From Lysinibacillus odysseyi 34hs-1 = NBRC 100172 (GTDB lineage: Bacteria; Bacillota; Bacilli; Bacillales_A; Planococcaceae), in contig NZ_BCVX01000005.1 in NCBI RefSeq assembly GCF_001591965.1, positions 62,001 to 126,000 of the forward strand: a DNA stretch of 64,000 nucleotides. The letters run 5' to 3'. A program made the translations under genes and the position numbers. The notes below the pieces were generated by a model, which did no database searches, had not been told where the DNA came from, and saw only the letters and a program-made list of their open reading frames with translations. This document shows, piece by piece, positions 1-8,006 of the stretch; the first letter of the stretch is position 1; the number at the start of each line of letters is the position of its first letter.

Positions 1-748
1 CTGCACCGAAGACGACAAGGCGACCAAACGGAGCGAGGCACTTCAATGTTTTTTGGAAAACTTCTCCCCCAACCATCTCCAGTGCTACATCGACCCCTTT
101 TCCGCCTGTCAGCTCACGAACTTGCTGTTCCCAGCCAGGCTTTGTATAATTCACTAATTCATCTGCACCTAGTTCTTTTGCGTGTGCAAGCTTTTCCTCT
201 GAGCTGGCAGTAGCAATGATTTTTCCTGCCCCCAACAATTTAGCCAGTTGAACAGAAAGTGCCCCGACACCTCCTGCAGCCGCATGCACAAGGACGGTTT
301 CTCCCTTTTCCAGCCGCCCCATTGTTGTTAAAATGTGATAAGCCGTCTGCCCTTGAAGCGGCAGTGCAACAGCATCTGTAAAAGAGACCCCTTCCGGCAC
401 CTCAGACAGCGCCATTTCGTGGACGCTTGCATACTCTGCATATGCGCCTGACTCGATCATGGAGACAACGCGCATGCCAGGGGAAAACCTCGTGACTTCT
501 TTTCCTACGGCAACGACTATACCTGCGATTTCAGATCCCGGAATGAACGGCAGTTTTGTCGGTACAACATATTTCCCTTCCCGTCTTGCCGTATCGGCAT
601 AGTTCACACCGATCGCTTTCACTTCTACGAGAACTTCACGCTCGCCGACTACCGGTACATCCATTTCAATCCACTGCAACACTTCCGGCCCGCCATACTC
701 TGTAAATTGAATACACTTCATTGTTTTTACTGAATGCATTGTTTCCAT
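1..748 (-). CDS. Quinone oxidoreductase / zinc-type alcohol dehydrogenase-like protein, 3' end outside window
   Basis: NADPH:quinone oxidoreductase of the medium-chain dehydrogenase family, expected to reduce quinones or enones with NADPH in the cytoplasm. The visible 249 codons hold the GroES-like N-terminal half (PGSEIAG) and the start of the Rossmann domain with the nucleotide-binding loop HAAAGGVG at about residue 150. No structural zinc ligands are seen, which fits the quinone reductase branch. The start is the ATG at 748, seven bases after a perfect AAGGAGG. Two later ATGs (739, 721) are less well placed. The upstream TetR reading frame is open straight into this gene, so a fused product is possible. 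It is the third gene of the fadD-TetR-oxidoreductase unit. Function by family only; the C-terminus is not visible. Confidence 0.88.
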   Translation of the reverse strand, partial: METMHSVKTMKCIQFTEYGGPEVLQWIEMDVPVVGEREVLVEVKAIGVNYADTARREGKYVVPTKLPFIPGSEIAGIVVAVGKEVTRFSPGMRVVSMIESGAYAEYASVHEMALSEVPEGVSFTDAVALPLQGQTAYHILTTMGRLEKGETVLVHAAAGGVGALSVQLAKLLGAGKIIATASSEEKLAHAKELGADELVNYTKPGWEQQVRELTGGKGVDVALEMVGGEVFQKTLKCLAPFGRLVVFGA

Positions 749-761
749 TAGAATTCCTCCT

Positions 762-1387
762 TCATTTAGCACCTTGTTGCTTCGCTTTTTTGGTGAATTG
801 CCGGCAGCTGCAATACCATATAAAATAATAGCGATATACTCGTCTGCCAGTGCTTCGACAGACAATTTCCCATCCTGGTTAAACCATTGATAGCTCCAGT
901 TTGTTATACCAAGAATGGCCATGCATGTAATGCTGGGATCCAGCTGTGCGTCAAACTCCCCTGCCTGTATACCTTTTGCAATAACCTGTGTGACGTTCAA
1001 CCGGAATTCTTCCCGCTTCTTATTGATCTTTTCAGTGTGCTCCAATGACAAATTGTGCATTTCCCGGAGATATACCTGGCCGTGTGCTTTACGGGACTTC
1101 ATATCGTAAACGATAAGAGCAACGATTTCACTAAGCTGCCGGCGGAACCCCTTTACCGTCTGCATAATCGCCTTCTGTTTTTCCAGCAAATCACAAATAT
1201 ACTGTAAAAGAATATCCAGCAGGAGGTTTCCCTTGCTGGCATAGTAGCAATAAAATGTCCCCTTCGTTACACCGGCTGCATTCGTAATATCCTGTATGGA
1301 CGTTTCACTGAAGCCCTTTTGCTCGAACAGCTTTATGCTGTGGCGGGCAATGATGTCCTTTATATGTTCATGACCTTGGCTGGTCAC
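762..1387 (-). CDS. TetR/AcrR-family transcriptional regulator, probable repressor of the acyl-CoA ligase unit
   Basis: The N-terminal TetR helix-turn-helix is clear (ETSIQDITNAAGVTKGTFY at about residues 27-45), followed by a helical ligand-binding domain. The start is GTG at 1387, nine bases after GGGAGG and overlapping the end of the acyl-CoA ligase gene by 20 bases. In the start frame there is no stop. Codons continue through 749 into the oxidoreductase ATG at 748. A stop (TGA, 764-762) placed directly before the oxidoreductase SD lies in the -1 frame and is reached by slipping at A AAA AAG (791-785), giving a normal-sized 208-residue TetR. A one-base deletion in the A run, or a sequencing error, would look the same. 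By position it resembles FadR of B. subtilis fatty-acid degradation operons; its effector is unknown. Confidence 0.8.
785..791 (-). other. A AAA AAG slippery heptamer at the end of the TetR frame
   Basis: The bases read A AAA AAG in phase with the TetR codons (CCA AAA AAG), the classic -1 frameshift heptamer. A -1 shift continues GCG AAG CAA CAA GGT GCT AAA TGA and stops just before the next SD. Without a shift the frame fuses to the oxidoreductase. No obvious downstream hairpin is seen. Confidence 0.5.
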
Positions 1388-2999
1388 TCGCGTTTTCCTC
1401 CCGCAGTGCCCTGCGCAAAATTTTCCCTACAATCGTTTTTGGCAATTCTGTACGGAATTCCAAGTATTTGGGCACCTTGTAAGCAGCGATCCGCTCGCGT
1501 GACCAATCAATGATGTCCTGCTCAGTTACGGTTTGGTCTGCCTTTTTTACGATCAATGCTTTAATGGTCTCTCCTCGGTACTCGTCCGGAATTCCGATAA
1601 CTACCGCCTCTTGAACAGCCGGATGCTCATACAGTAGTTCTTCAATGTCACGCGGATATACATTGTAGCCGCTTGCAATAATCATGTCTTTTTTCCGGTC
1701 GACAATATAGAGATAGCCGTCCTCATCCACTTTTGCGATATCCCCTGTATACAGCCAGCCATTGCGGATCGTATTCTCAGTCTCCTCAGGCATATTCCAG
1801 TAGCCCTTCATAATTTGAGGGCCCCGTATAATAAGCTCACCCAGCTCACCTGCGGGCATTTCCTCCAAACCTGTAGACAGGTCGACAATTTTATAGTCCG
1901 TTCCCGGTACGCCAATTCCTACACTTCCCGGCTTCCGCTCTCCAAATGGAGGGTTGCAGTGAGTAACAGGTGCTGCCTCGGACAATCCGAAGCCTTCCAG
2001 AATTTTCGCTCCTGTCCTCTTTTCGAATTCATGCAGCGTCTGTACAGGGATCGGCGCACTTCCACTATTACATGTTTTAATACTATCAATCCCGTAATCT
2101 TGCGCATTTGGATGATTGACAAGTGCAATATACATTGTCGGCACTCCCGGGAATGTCGTTGGCTGCTCTTCTTTAATTGTCTGGAGGACTTCCTGCAAAT
2201 CAAATTTCGGCAGTAATATAATTGTCGCCCCGTTCAGAATAGATAGGTTCATACAGGAGGTCATGCCAAATACATGGAATAGCGGAATAACCGTCAAGCA
2301 TCTGTCCACTCCAAAAGGATGCTCATTTTCAAAAAAGATATGGGATTGCTGCGCGTTGACGGAAATATTCCGGTGCGTCAGCATGGCCCCCTTTGACACA
2401 CCAGTCGTCCCTCCTGTATATTGCAGCACGGCCACATCTTCGAGCGGATCGATTTCCACCGGGAGAATGGCCCGTCCAATGCCGTTCCCGATAAATTGCT
2501 CAAACAATTCATCCTCGTCCTGCAGTGTAGACTTTTCCGGTTCAAAGCTGACAACAACAATCTTTTCCAGCACTGTTTTATCTGCAATGGCCTTAATACG
2601 GGGATAAAGCGGTTCGTATACTACAATCGTTTTAGCTGCAGAATCATTTAAAATATAGAGTAGTTCTTTTTCGAGATACATTGGATTAACCTGAGTGACA
2701 ATCGCCCCTGCCTTTAAAATCCCGTAATAGGAAATGATGTATTGAGGACAATTCGGCAGCATAATGGCGACCCTGTCCCCTTTTTGAATGCCTGTCTGCT
2801 GGAGTGATGCAGCAAACATAGAGCTGAACGACCACAGCTCCTTATAACGAATTTCTTTTGTGTAAAACTTGATGGCAATATGATCCGGGATTTTTTCCAC
2901 CGTTTCCTGTAAAATTTCCGGCATCGTTTTAACAGGAAATTCAATGTCTGGTGAAATGGAGCTAGGGTATTGCTTATACCAAACTTTTTCGACTTTCAT
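1368..2999 (-). CDS. fadD: Long-chain fatty-acid--CoA ligase
   Basis: Activates free fatty acids to acyl-CoA with ATP, the entry step of beta-oxidation. The 543-residue protein is full length for the ANL superfamily. The phosphate-binding loop YTGGTTGVSKGAM is at about residues 194-206. The A8 hinge (TGDIAKVDEDGYLYIVDRKKD) and the C-terminal catalytic lysine motif PKTIVGKILRR are present. The SD GGGGGGAG precedes the ATG at 2999. It is the first gene of a unit with a TetR regulator that starts inside its last codons, and a quinone oxidoreductase. A TetR-like palindrome and a near-consensus cre lie 280-350 bases upstream, so repression by acyl-CoA status and glucose is plausible. Chain-length preference cannot be read from the sequence. 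Confidence 0.93.
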   Translation of the reverse strand: MKVEKVWYKQYPSSISPDIEFPVKTMPEILQETVEKIPDHIAIKFYTKEIRYKELWSFSSMFAASLQQTGIQKGDRVAIMLPNCPQYIISYYGILKAGAIVTQVNPMYLEKELLYILNDSAAKTIVVYEPLYPRIKAIADKTVLEKIVVVSFEPEKSTLQDEDELFEQFIGNGIGRAILPVEIDPLEDVAVLQYTGGTTGVSKGAMLTHRNISVNAQQSHIFFENEHPFGVDRCLTVIPLFHVFGMTSCMNLSILNGATIILLPKFDLQEVLQTIKEEQPTTFPGVPTMYIALVNHPNAQDYGIDSIKTCNSGSAPIPVQTLHEFEKRTGAKILEGFGLSEAAPVTHCNPPFGERKPGSVGIGVPGTDYKIVDLSTGLEEMPAGELGELIIRGPQIMKGYWNMPEETENTIRNGWLYTGDIAKVDEDGYLYIVDRKKDMIIASGYNVYPRDIEELLYEHPAVQEAVVIGIPDEYRGETIKALIVKKADQTVTEQDIIDWSRERIAAYKVPKYLEFRTELPKTIVGKILRRALREENASDQPRS

Positions 3000-3278
3000 A
3001 GTTTCTCCCCCCTGTTAGTAGGAAATGCATGAAGTTACACTTCCTTCTACTGCTTTTCGTCATACACCAAATACCGAACAACTAACGCCTTTTTCGTTTG
3101 GAAGACACGCTTTTGCATTACTCCTTCCTTGGCTTCTCACAGTGCACGTATATTACACAATGGGAATCCGTCTGCATATACAATATGATAGGTTGCACAA
3201 AAGCATGACGAAGATGAAGAAGATAGACTTTCTCTTTCTCATATTGTAGATATGAAAAAATAGCAGTTGCGCTCCTCG

Positions 3279-3296
3279 ATACTAACCAGTTGGTAT
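3279..3296. promoter_or_regulatory. Candidate TetR operator palindrome
   Basis: ATACTAACCAGTTGGTAT is an 18-base palindrome with two mismatches, of the size and composition bound by TetR-family dimers. It lies in the region between fadD and the divergent lipoprotein gene and may be the target of the TetR protein encoded in the same unit. Inference from symmetry only. Confidence 0.4.
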
Positions 3297-3337
3297 TTTC
3301 AGAATACTTAAAATTCAAAAAGGTTTCAAGAGGGTTT

Positions 3338-3351
3338 TTAAAACGCTTTCA
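3338..3351. promoter_or_regulatory. Candidate cre (CcpA) site
   Basis: TTAAAACGCTTTCA matches the catabolite-responsive element consensus TGWAANCGNTNWCA at all but the second base. Fatty-acid degradation genes are CcpA targets in B. subtilis, so this may repress fadD or the divergent lipoprotein gene. The 3000-3442 intergenic stretch otherwise holds no convincing gene. Confidence 0.4.
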
Positions 3352-3442
3352 TTTTGCTTTTCATTTTTAGATAAAAAACGGGAAAGAAAAAGGGGGTAAC
3401 TTAAAGCAGTCTCTCCCGTCAAATCAATGAAGGAGGGATAGT

Positions 3443-3919
3443 TTGAGGGTAAATTACTTTTTTATAATGGTAGCAGTATTCTCTATATTTTTTACAATCG
3501 GTTGTTCCGATTATGCAGAGAAAGAACCTAGAGACATAGATCAACTTTTTCCGCCAGCTATGCTAGGACAAATTATGATGGATGGGATGGCATATCCGAT
3601 AAAAGCAGGAGCTTATAGATGGGAAAGAAGGGATGGTTTAGGTACTGAAATCGTTCAAACAGATCACGCATCTCCCTATCAATCGTCAAAGTATATAGAA
3701 GCCATTCATACAAATTCAAATCAAAAAATTGAAATAAAAATTGAAGAAGATCCAGCTATAAAGGTTTATTTATGGAATGAAAATGGAAGAGAAAAAGAAA
3801 TCAAGCTAGAGGATAATCAAATAGTCCTTCCTTCGGATAACGGAAAGTATATTTATGAAGTTGCAGCAGACTGGCCGAATGGCACAATTTCCTACACCTT
3901 TGTTATCGAAATACGATAG
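3443..3919 (+). CDS. Small secreted lipoprotein of unknown function
   Basis: The 158-residue protein has a short charged N-terminus, a hydrophobic segment and a lipobox (TIGC, cysteine at about residue 21), so it should be lipid-anchored on the outside of the membrane. The mature part is acidic, rich in E, K and I, and looks like a small beta-rich domain. No catalytic motif is recognised. The start is TTG at 3443, six bases after AAGGAGGG. It stands alone, divergent from fadD, and is followed by a terminator. Its base composition is more AT-rich than the neighbours, compatible with transfer but not proof of it. Confidence 0.7.
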   Translation: MRVNYFFIMVAVFSIFFTIGCSDYAEKEPRDIDQLFPPAMLGQIMMDGMAYPIKAGAYRWERRDGLGTEIVQTDHASPYQSSKYIEAIHTNSNQKIEIKIEEDPAIKVYLWNENGREKEIKLEDNQIVLPSDNGKYIYEVAADWPNGTISYTFVIEIR

Positions 3920-3923
3920 TTAT

Positions 3924-3977
3924 AAGCCTGGTTAGAAAAAAATATCAAACCTTACTAACCCGGCTTCCCACTTTTTT
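3924..3977 (+). terminator. Intrinsic terminator after the lipoprotein gene
   Basis: AAGCCTGGTTAG (3924-3935) pairs with CTAACCCGGCTT (3955-3966) with one mismatch. It is followed by CCCACTTTTTT. Confidence 0.6.
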
Positions 3978-4010
3978 ATATAAAACAATATTCGCCTAGA
4001 GCAGGAACAA

Positions 4011-4041
4011 AAAAAGCATCAGCGATAGCTGATACTTTTTT
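4011..4041. terminator. Bidirectional intrinsic terminator
   Basis: An A run precedes the stem AGCATCAGC/GCTGATACT with a GATA loop, and a T run follows. It can serve both the lipoprotein gene and the convergent MarR gene. Confidence 0.65.
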
Positions 4042-4129
4042 ATGATTTCTAATTTACAAGTAGCTGCGCGGCCAGTAAAAAGCCAGCCATCACCTCATCA
4101 TTCAGAGGTAATGCATTGCAGGAATTTTT

Positions 4130-4573
4130 CTATTCCCCCTGCCATTTTGATGCCTCTACCCCAATTATTTTAACGTTCTCGATTGTTTGCGTCAGCTCTT
4201 CGGGGGAAAGAATAGAAAAAAGCTCTTCCATTTTTCTTTCATGCTCCGGGAAAATTTCTTCCATTAGCGCCTGGCCCTTTTCTGTAATCACCGCATAAAT
4301 GACACGGCGGTCTGTCGGACATCCGCGCCGTTTTACAAAGCCTTTTTGCTCCAATTTATCGATCACATACGTAATACTGCTGCTTGCTACTAATATTTTT
4401 TTGCCGATGACTTGAATCGGCTGCTCGCCTTTATGATATAAAAGCTCCAGAACGGCAAACTCTGTTGCATTCAGTCCATATTCTGCTACATCCTTCTTCA
4501 ATAAATCTTCCAACGAACGGGATGCACGAAGTAAGACCGTAATCGCATGCAAAGCCTGGTTACGCTGTTCCAT
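4130..4573 (-). CDS. MarR-family transcriptional regulator
   Basis: Winged-helix repressor of 147 residues. The recognition region includes ASSSITYVIDKLEQKGFVKR, and the wing has the hallmark PTDRRVIYAVITEKG (DxR motif). The start is the ATG at 4573 behind GAGGTGA. An in-frame upstream ATG (4690) would add about 39 residues without MarR homology and lacks an SD, so it was not used. It resembles the MhqR/YkoM group. The N-terminal cysteine used by OhrR sensors is absent. It is divergent from a DUF6176 gene, a possible target. The ligand is not readable from the sequence. Confidence 0.85.
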   Translation of the reverse strand: MEQRNQALHAITVLLRASRSLEDLLKKDVAEYGLNATEFAVLELLYHKGEQPIQVIGKKILVASSSITYVIDKLEQKGFVKRRGCPTDRRVIYAVITEKGQALMEEIFPEHERKMEELFSILSPEELTQTIENVKIIGVEASKWQGE

Positions 4574-4825
4574 ACGCTCACCTCTTGTTATTTCAATTTC
4601 ATTTATCTTTAATTCGAGATAATTATAGCATGAATTGGTTTGCTCGTCCACTTGAAGCCTCATTACGAAGGAATTCAAAATATCTGCCAAGAACTCCTTC
4701 TTATATTCCCGAACTTTATATTTATAAACATAAAATCAAAAAATTTACATTTAAACAGACAAATGTTATCTTTGTTTATGAAATATAATTCATCGGGATT
4801 TATTACCGAAAAGGAAGTGTGGAAC

Positions 4826-5170
4826 ATGAATGTAGAATGCACAAGATATAAAGTAAAATCTGGAAAATCGGCAAAGGTAGATGAATGGCTGCAATTTTTA
4901 AATAACAATATGTCGGACGTACTCATCACTCTTGAAGGGGAGAAAATGTATATAGAAACGATTTTCCGTGAGGTGTTGAACGGAGATGAATATCTCTATT
5001 GGTATTCTGTTAAAGGTACAGGCGGAATCGAAGTTGAGGAATCCACTCATTGGATTGACAAACAGCACCTTGCCTATTGGGAAGAGTGTATCGATAAAAC
5101 ATTCAGACCGGTTGATTTAAAAACAGAAGTAGTCATGATTCCCGAGAAGGTAAAATCTTCTATGGTGTAG
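4826..5170 (+). CDS. DUF6176-family protein
   Basis: The 114-residue protein starts MNVECTRYKVKSGKS, typical of DUF6176 small cytoplasmic proteins with a ferredoxin-like fold and no known reaction. ATG at 4826 follows AAGGAAG by eight bases. In-frame codons further upstream (to 4640) overlap the MarR promoter region and look non-coding. A conserved W/H-rich block (STHWIDKQHLAYWEECID) is at about residues 75-92. It is divergent from marR, which may regulate it. Confidence 0.75.
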   Translation: MNVECTRYKVKSGKSAKVDEWLQFLNNNMSDVLITLEGEKMYIETIFREVLNGDEYLYWYSVKGTGGIEVEESTHWIDKQHLAYWEECIDKTFRPVDLKTEVVMIPEKVKSSMV

Positions 5171-5186
5171 CAGAATGCTGCATTAT

Positions 5187-5227
5187 CAAAAACTGCGGAC
5201 CACTCAATAGAAAGAGTGGCCCGCAGT
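5187..5227 (-). terminator. Terminator of the CycA-type permease gene
   Basis: ACTGCGGGCCACTC pairs with GAGTGGTCCGCAGT on the minus strand, followed by TTTTTGA. Read on the plus strand the hairpin also lies just after the DUF6176 gene, but without a T run. Confidence 0.7.
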
Positions 5228-5239
5228 AGAATAGGGATT

Positions 5240-6577
5240 TTAAGCGTTTGTTTTTGCACGTACCCGATATAAAAGAAATAGTAATATAAACCATACTGGT
5301 GTCAGCAGCAGTGCTGTACGTGTCGCTTCTGCAAACAGCATAATGCCAAGTAGCAGCACAAAGAATGCGAGCACTACGTAATTGATGAACGGCGTAAATG
5401 GCGCCTTGAACGTAGATGCCTCATGCAGGGCACGGTTTTTGCGCTTGTAGATGATATGCGAAATGAGAATAATGCTCCATACCCAGATAAAGCAGATCGC
5501 ACTGATTGTGGTCACGAGGCTGAATGCATTCTCTGGCATCAGCTTGCTTAATAACGCACCTACTGATACAACAATCGTTGATACAATCAGCCCATTTTGT
5601 GGAACACCTTGCTTATTCACCTTGGCAAATTTTGCGCTTGCCTGTTCGTTGCTTCCGAGATTATACAGCATCCGGCTTGTCGAGAACATGCCGGAATTAC
5701 CAGAGGAAGCAGCAGATGTCATTACAACGAAATTAATAATACCTGCAGCAATCGAAATGCCCGCCATCGTAAACACCTGTACAAATGGACTGCTCGTTGC
5801 ATCCATTGTATTCCATGGATTGATCGACAGGATGACTAATAATGCACCTACATAAAACAATAAAATGCGAACCGGAATTTTATTGATGGCAGATGGAATA
5901 TTGTTTTTCGGGTCTGCCGTCTCAGCAGCCGTCACCCCGACAAGCTCCACACCGACAAAGGCAAATACGACCATTTGGAACGCCAGCAGGAAGCCGCCGA
6001 CCCCATTCGGAAACAAGCCGCCGTGTGTCCATAAATTAGATACACTTACCTGTCCTGCATCCGTTTGGACACCCATAACAATCATAAACGCCCCTACCGC
6101 AATAAGCGCTATAATTGTCACAATTTTTATAAGGGAAAACCAAAACTCCAATTCTCCGAATAATTTTACTGTCAATAAGTTTAATGCAAGTAAAATGAGC
6201 AGACATACTAGTGCCGGTACCCATTGGGGCACATCGAACCAGTACTGTGCATAAATACCTACTGCAATAATATCGGCCATCGCTGTCATAATCCAGCAGA
6301 ACCAATATGTCCAGCCTGTTACATATCCTGCCCATGGACCGATATATTCCGCTGCAAAGTCAGTAAAGGATGTATAGCTTGTATTGGATAATAATAGTTC
6401 ACCGAGTGCACGCATGACGAAAAACAATGCGCCCCCAACAATCAAATAAGCCAAAATAATACTTGGACCTGCCAGGGCAATTGCCTTCCCCGAACCTAAA
6501 AACAGTCCTGTACCAATCGTACCGCCGATTGCAATCAGCTGTACGTGGCGGTTTTTCAATTCTCGCTTTAGTTCCAT
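5240..6577 (-). CDS. cycA: Amino acid permease, D-Ser/D-Ala/Gly (CycA) type
   Basis: Proton-coupled amino acid importer of the APC superfamily, AAT group, with about 12 membrane segments in 445 residues. The N-terminal block LKNRHVQLIAIGGTIGTGLF and the stretch around FAAEYIGPWAGYVTGWTYWF closely follow E. coli CycA, which imports glycine, D-alanine, D-serine and L-alanine. The start is ATG 6577 behind TTGGAGGC. An in-frame start seven codons upstream has no SD. A glycine riboswitch and a downstream terminator lie in the leader, so the transported substrate very likely includes glycine. The leader is about 550 bases. The assignment to CycA rather than the related AapA is by remembered similarity. 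Confidence 0.88.
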   Translation of the reverse strand: MELKRELKNRHVQLIAIGGTIGTGLFLGSGKAIALAGPSIILAYLIVGGALFFVMRALGELLLSNTSYTSFTDFAAEYIGPWAGYVTGWTYWFCWIMTAMADIIAVGIYAQYWFDVPQWVPALVCLLILLALNLLTVKLFGELEFWFSLIKIVTIIALIAVGAFMIVMGVQTDAGQVSVSNLWTHGGLFPNGVGGFLLAFQMVVFAFVGVELVGVTAAETADPKNNIPSAINKIPVRILLFYVGALLVILSINPWNTMDATSSPFVQVFTMAGISIAAGIINFVVMTSAASSGNSGMFSTSRMLYNLGSNEQASAKFAKVNKQGVPQNGLIVSTIVVSVGALLSKLMPENAFSLVTTISAICFIWVWSIILISHIIYKRKNRALHEASTFKAPFTPFINYVVLAFFVLLLGIMLFAEATRTALLLTPVWFILLFLLYRVRAKTNA

Positions 6578-6822
6578 GATAATGCCTCCAAGAATCACTC
6601 TATGATGACTAGATTTTCTGAGCTGGCCTCTAGCTGCAGATCAAGAAGATAGGAAGACTAGCTCCCCTCCTCAATTACTGATCCATGCTATAATGCCACG
6701 ACAGCATTTCTCTTGAAACAACACATTTCGCGAACTCACTTACGGATTTTAAAGGAAAGATATGTACAGGTAATTTCTGTTACTTAATATAATGATTTCG
6801 AATCACTTCATCTATCATTCCT

Positions 6823-6862
6823 GAAAAAACAAAAGAGACTAGCGGCAAATAGCACTAGTCTC
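6823..6862 (-). terminator. Leader terminator between glycine riboswitch and permease gene
   Basis: On the minus strand GAGACTAG pairs with CTAGTCTC across a 12-base loop, followed by TTTTGTTTTTT. It lies about 125 bases after the aptamer and 245 before the permease ATG, as expected for a transcription-terminating expression platform. No competing anti-terminator was worked out. Confidence 0.65.
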
Positions 6863-6984
6863 ATTAAACGTAAGAATAACAAAAAACTTTTTCATGTTAA
6901 AGTAGATAAATGATAATGACATAAATTCGTCAATTTTCGCTAACATGTAAGTTTATCAGCTAAAAAATAGCTTGCTTTATTACC

Positions 6985-7080
6985 CTTCTGTCCTTTTGCC
7001 TGAGATAGTGAACCCTTCGGCGACGCTTAATGCGCTCTCTCCAGAAAATGCTCCTGCTGTAGTGTCATCCACAGCTTTCA
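6985..7080 (-). promoter_or_regulatory. Glycine riboswitch (single aptamer)
   Basis: Read on the minus strand, the segment contains the conserved glycine-aptamer blocks in order: TCTGGAGAGAGC, GCCGAAGGG and CTCAGGCAAAAGGACAG. These match the B. subtilis gcvT leader motifs. Only one aptamer is evident. It sits about 50 bases after a promoter and upstream of a terminator and a CycA-type glycine permease. Glycine should therefore switch expression of the permease. The direction (ON or OFF) cannot be told from sequence alone; glycine riboswitches ahead of transporters in streptococci have been reported as OFF switches. Confidence 0.85.
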
Positions 7081-7136
7081 ACGCGTTATCTTACCTGCCT
7101 GCCAGCAGGTACATGTATTATTTCAAGATAATAGAT

Positions 7137-7165
7137 ATCCTAACACTGCTACGGGCGTTTCGCAA
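7137..7165 (-). promoter_or_regulatory. Promoter of the riboswitch-permease transcript
   Basis: On the minus strand, TTGCGA (7165-7160) and TAGGAT (7142-7137) are separated by 17 bases. Transcription would begin near 7130, about 50 bases before the aptamer. Confidence 0.5.
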
Positions 7166-7287
7166 TAGTAGATATTTTCTGCCTACTTTGATGCTAGCAT
7201 TTTTTTTCATAACTTACTGTACAGCGTCAACATTAGAGAGGGAAGCCGCAAAAATAAAAAGCGGGAAAACAAGAAAAAGATTTTATA

Positions 7288-7316
7288 TTGACAAACTTTA
7301 CTGACTATTTTACCAT
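7288..7316 (+). promoter_or_regulatory. Promoter of bioY
   Basis: TTGACA (7288-7293), 17 bases, TACCAT (7311-7316). The BirA box follows at once, so repressor binding would cover the start site. Confidence 0.65.
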
Positions 7317-7317
7317 T

Positions 7318-7348
7318 ACGTTAACCAACCAACTAAAACAGTTAACAT
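7318..7348 (+). promoter_or_regulatory. BirA operator (biotin box)
   Basis: ACGTTAACC and AGTTAACAT form an inverted pair with a 13-base spacer, matching the TGTTAACY...RGTTAACA biotin operator of Bacillales. It overlaps the start site of bioY, and a BirA with an N-terminal HTH is encoded at 41.2-42.2 kb. Confidence 0.75.
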
Positions 7349-7361
7349 AAAGAGGTGTCAT

Positions 7362-7910
7362 ATGAAAAGTTCGGTTTTCCCTTTAGTTTTAACAGCACTA
7401 TGTGCCGCCATCATTGCCGTTTTGGCACAGGTCAGCATCCCGCTTCCCCTTGTTCCGATTACAGGACAAACTCTGGCTATCGGTTTAGTCGTAACTATTT
7501 TAGGCTTAAGATACGGGACATATTCCGTGCTGCTTTACATTATGCTCGGAGCAATCGGACTCCCGGTATTCCAAGGTTTTTCCGGTGGTCTATCCGTCAT
7601 TGTAGGTCCAACAGGCGGCTATATTGTCGGGTTTATTCCCTGCGCTCTTGCCATTGGCTACTACCTAGAAAAAACAAATCTTACATTCACACATGCCCTT
7701 GTCGCTAATTTGATCGGTATGATTGTGACATTAGTATTTGGTGCTTTATGGCTGAAGGCCGTAGCAGATCTAACATGGACAGGAGCCCTTCTATCGGGTA
7801 TTGCGCCGTTTGTCGTAGTCGGTATTATTAAAGCTGCGATTGCTGCGTGGACCGGGGTTATCATTCGAAATCGGCTGTTACAGGCAAAGCTTTTGCAGCC
7901 GATTGCTTAA
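7362..7910 (+). CDS. bioY: Biotin transporter substrate-binding subunit BioY
   Basis: S-component of an energy-coupling-factor transporter; binds biotin in the membrane and works with EcfAA'T encoded elsewhere. The 182 residues contain six hydrophobic segments. The family motif LVPITGQTLAIGL is at about residues 29-41 and GPTGGYIVGF at about 83-92. ATG 7362 follows AGAGGTG. The gene stands alone between a promoter with BirA box and a strong terminator, so it should be repressed by holo-BirA when biotin is plentiful. Confidence 0.95.
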   Translation: MKSSVFPLVLTALCAAIIAVLAQVSIPLPLVPITGQTLAIGLVVTILGLRYGTYSVLLYIMLGAIGLPVFQGFSGGLSVIVGPTGGYIVGFIPCALAIGYYLEKTNLTFTHALVANLIGMIVTLVFGALWLKAVADLTWTGALLSGIAPFVVVGIIKAAIAAWTGVIIRNRLLQAKLLQPIA

Positions 7911-7956
7911 AAAGCGAAGACAGAGCTGGCTGTACCAGTTCTGCCTTCGCTTTTTT
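7911..7956 (+). terminator. Terminator of bioY
   Basis: AAAGCGAAG...CTTCGC stem with inner pairing CTGG/CCAG, followed by TTTTTT. It starts immediately after the stop codon. Confidence 0.85.
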
Positions 7957-8006
7957 GCTTAGCCGGAGATAAAATCATCGACCAGTTTTGAGAAAGGTCC
8001 CTGCTC

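Noticed and set aside
2116-2607. Long plus-strand open frame inside fadD
   Set aside because: Antisense shadow of a conserved enzyme, no SD and no domain.
3118-3318. Minus-strand open frame upstream of fadD
   Set aside because: No SD and covers the operator palindrome; low-complexity composition.
4574-4690. Longer N-terminus for the MarR protein
   Set aside because: The added residues are not MarR-like, while ATG 4573 has a good SD.
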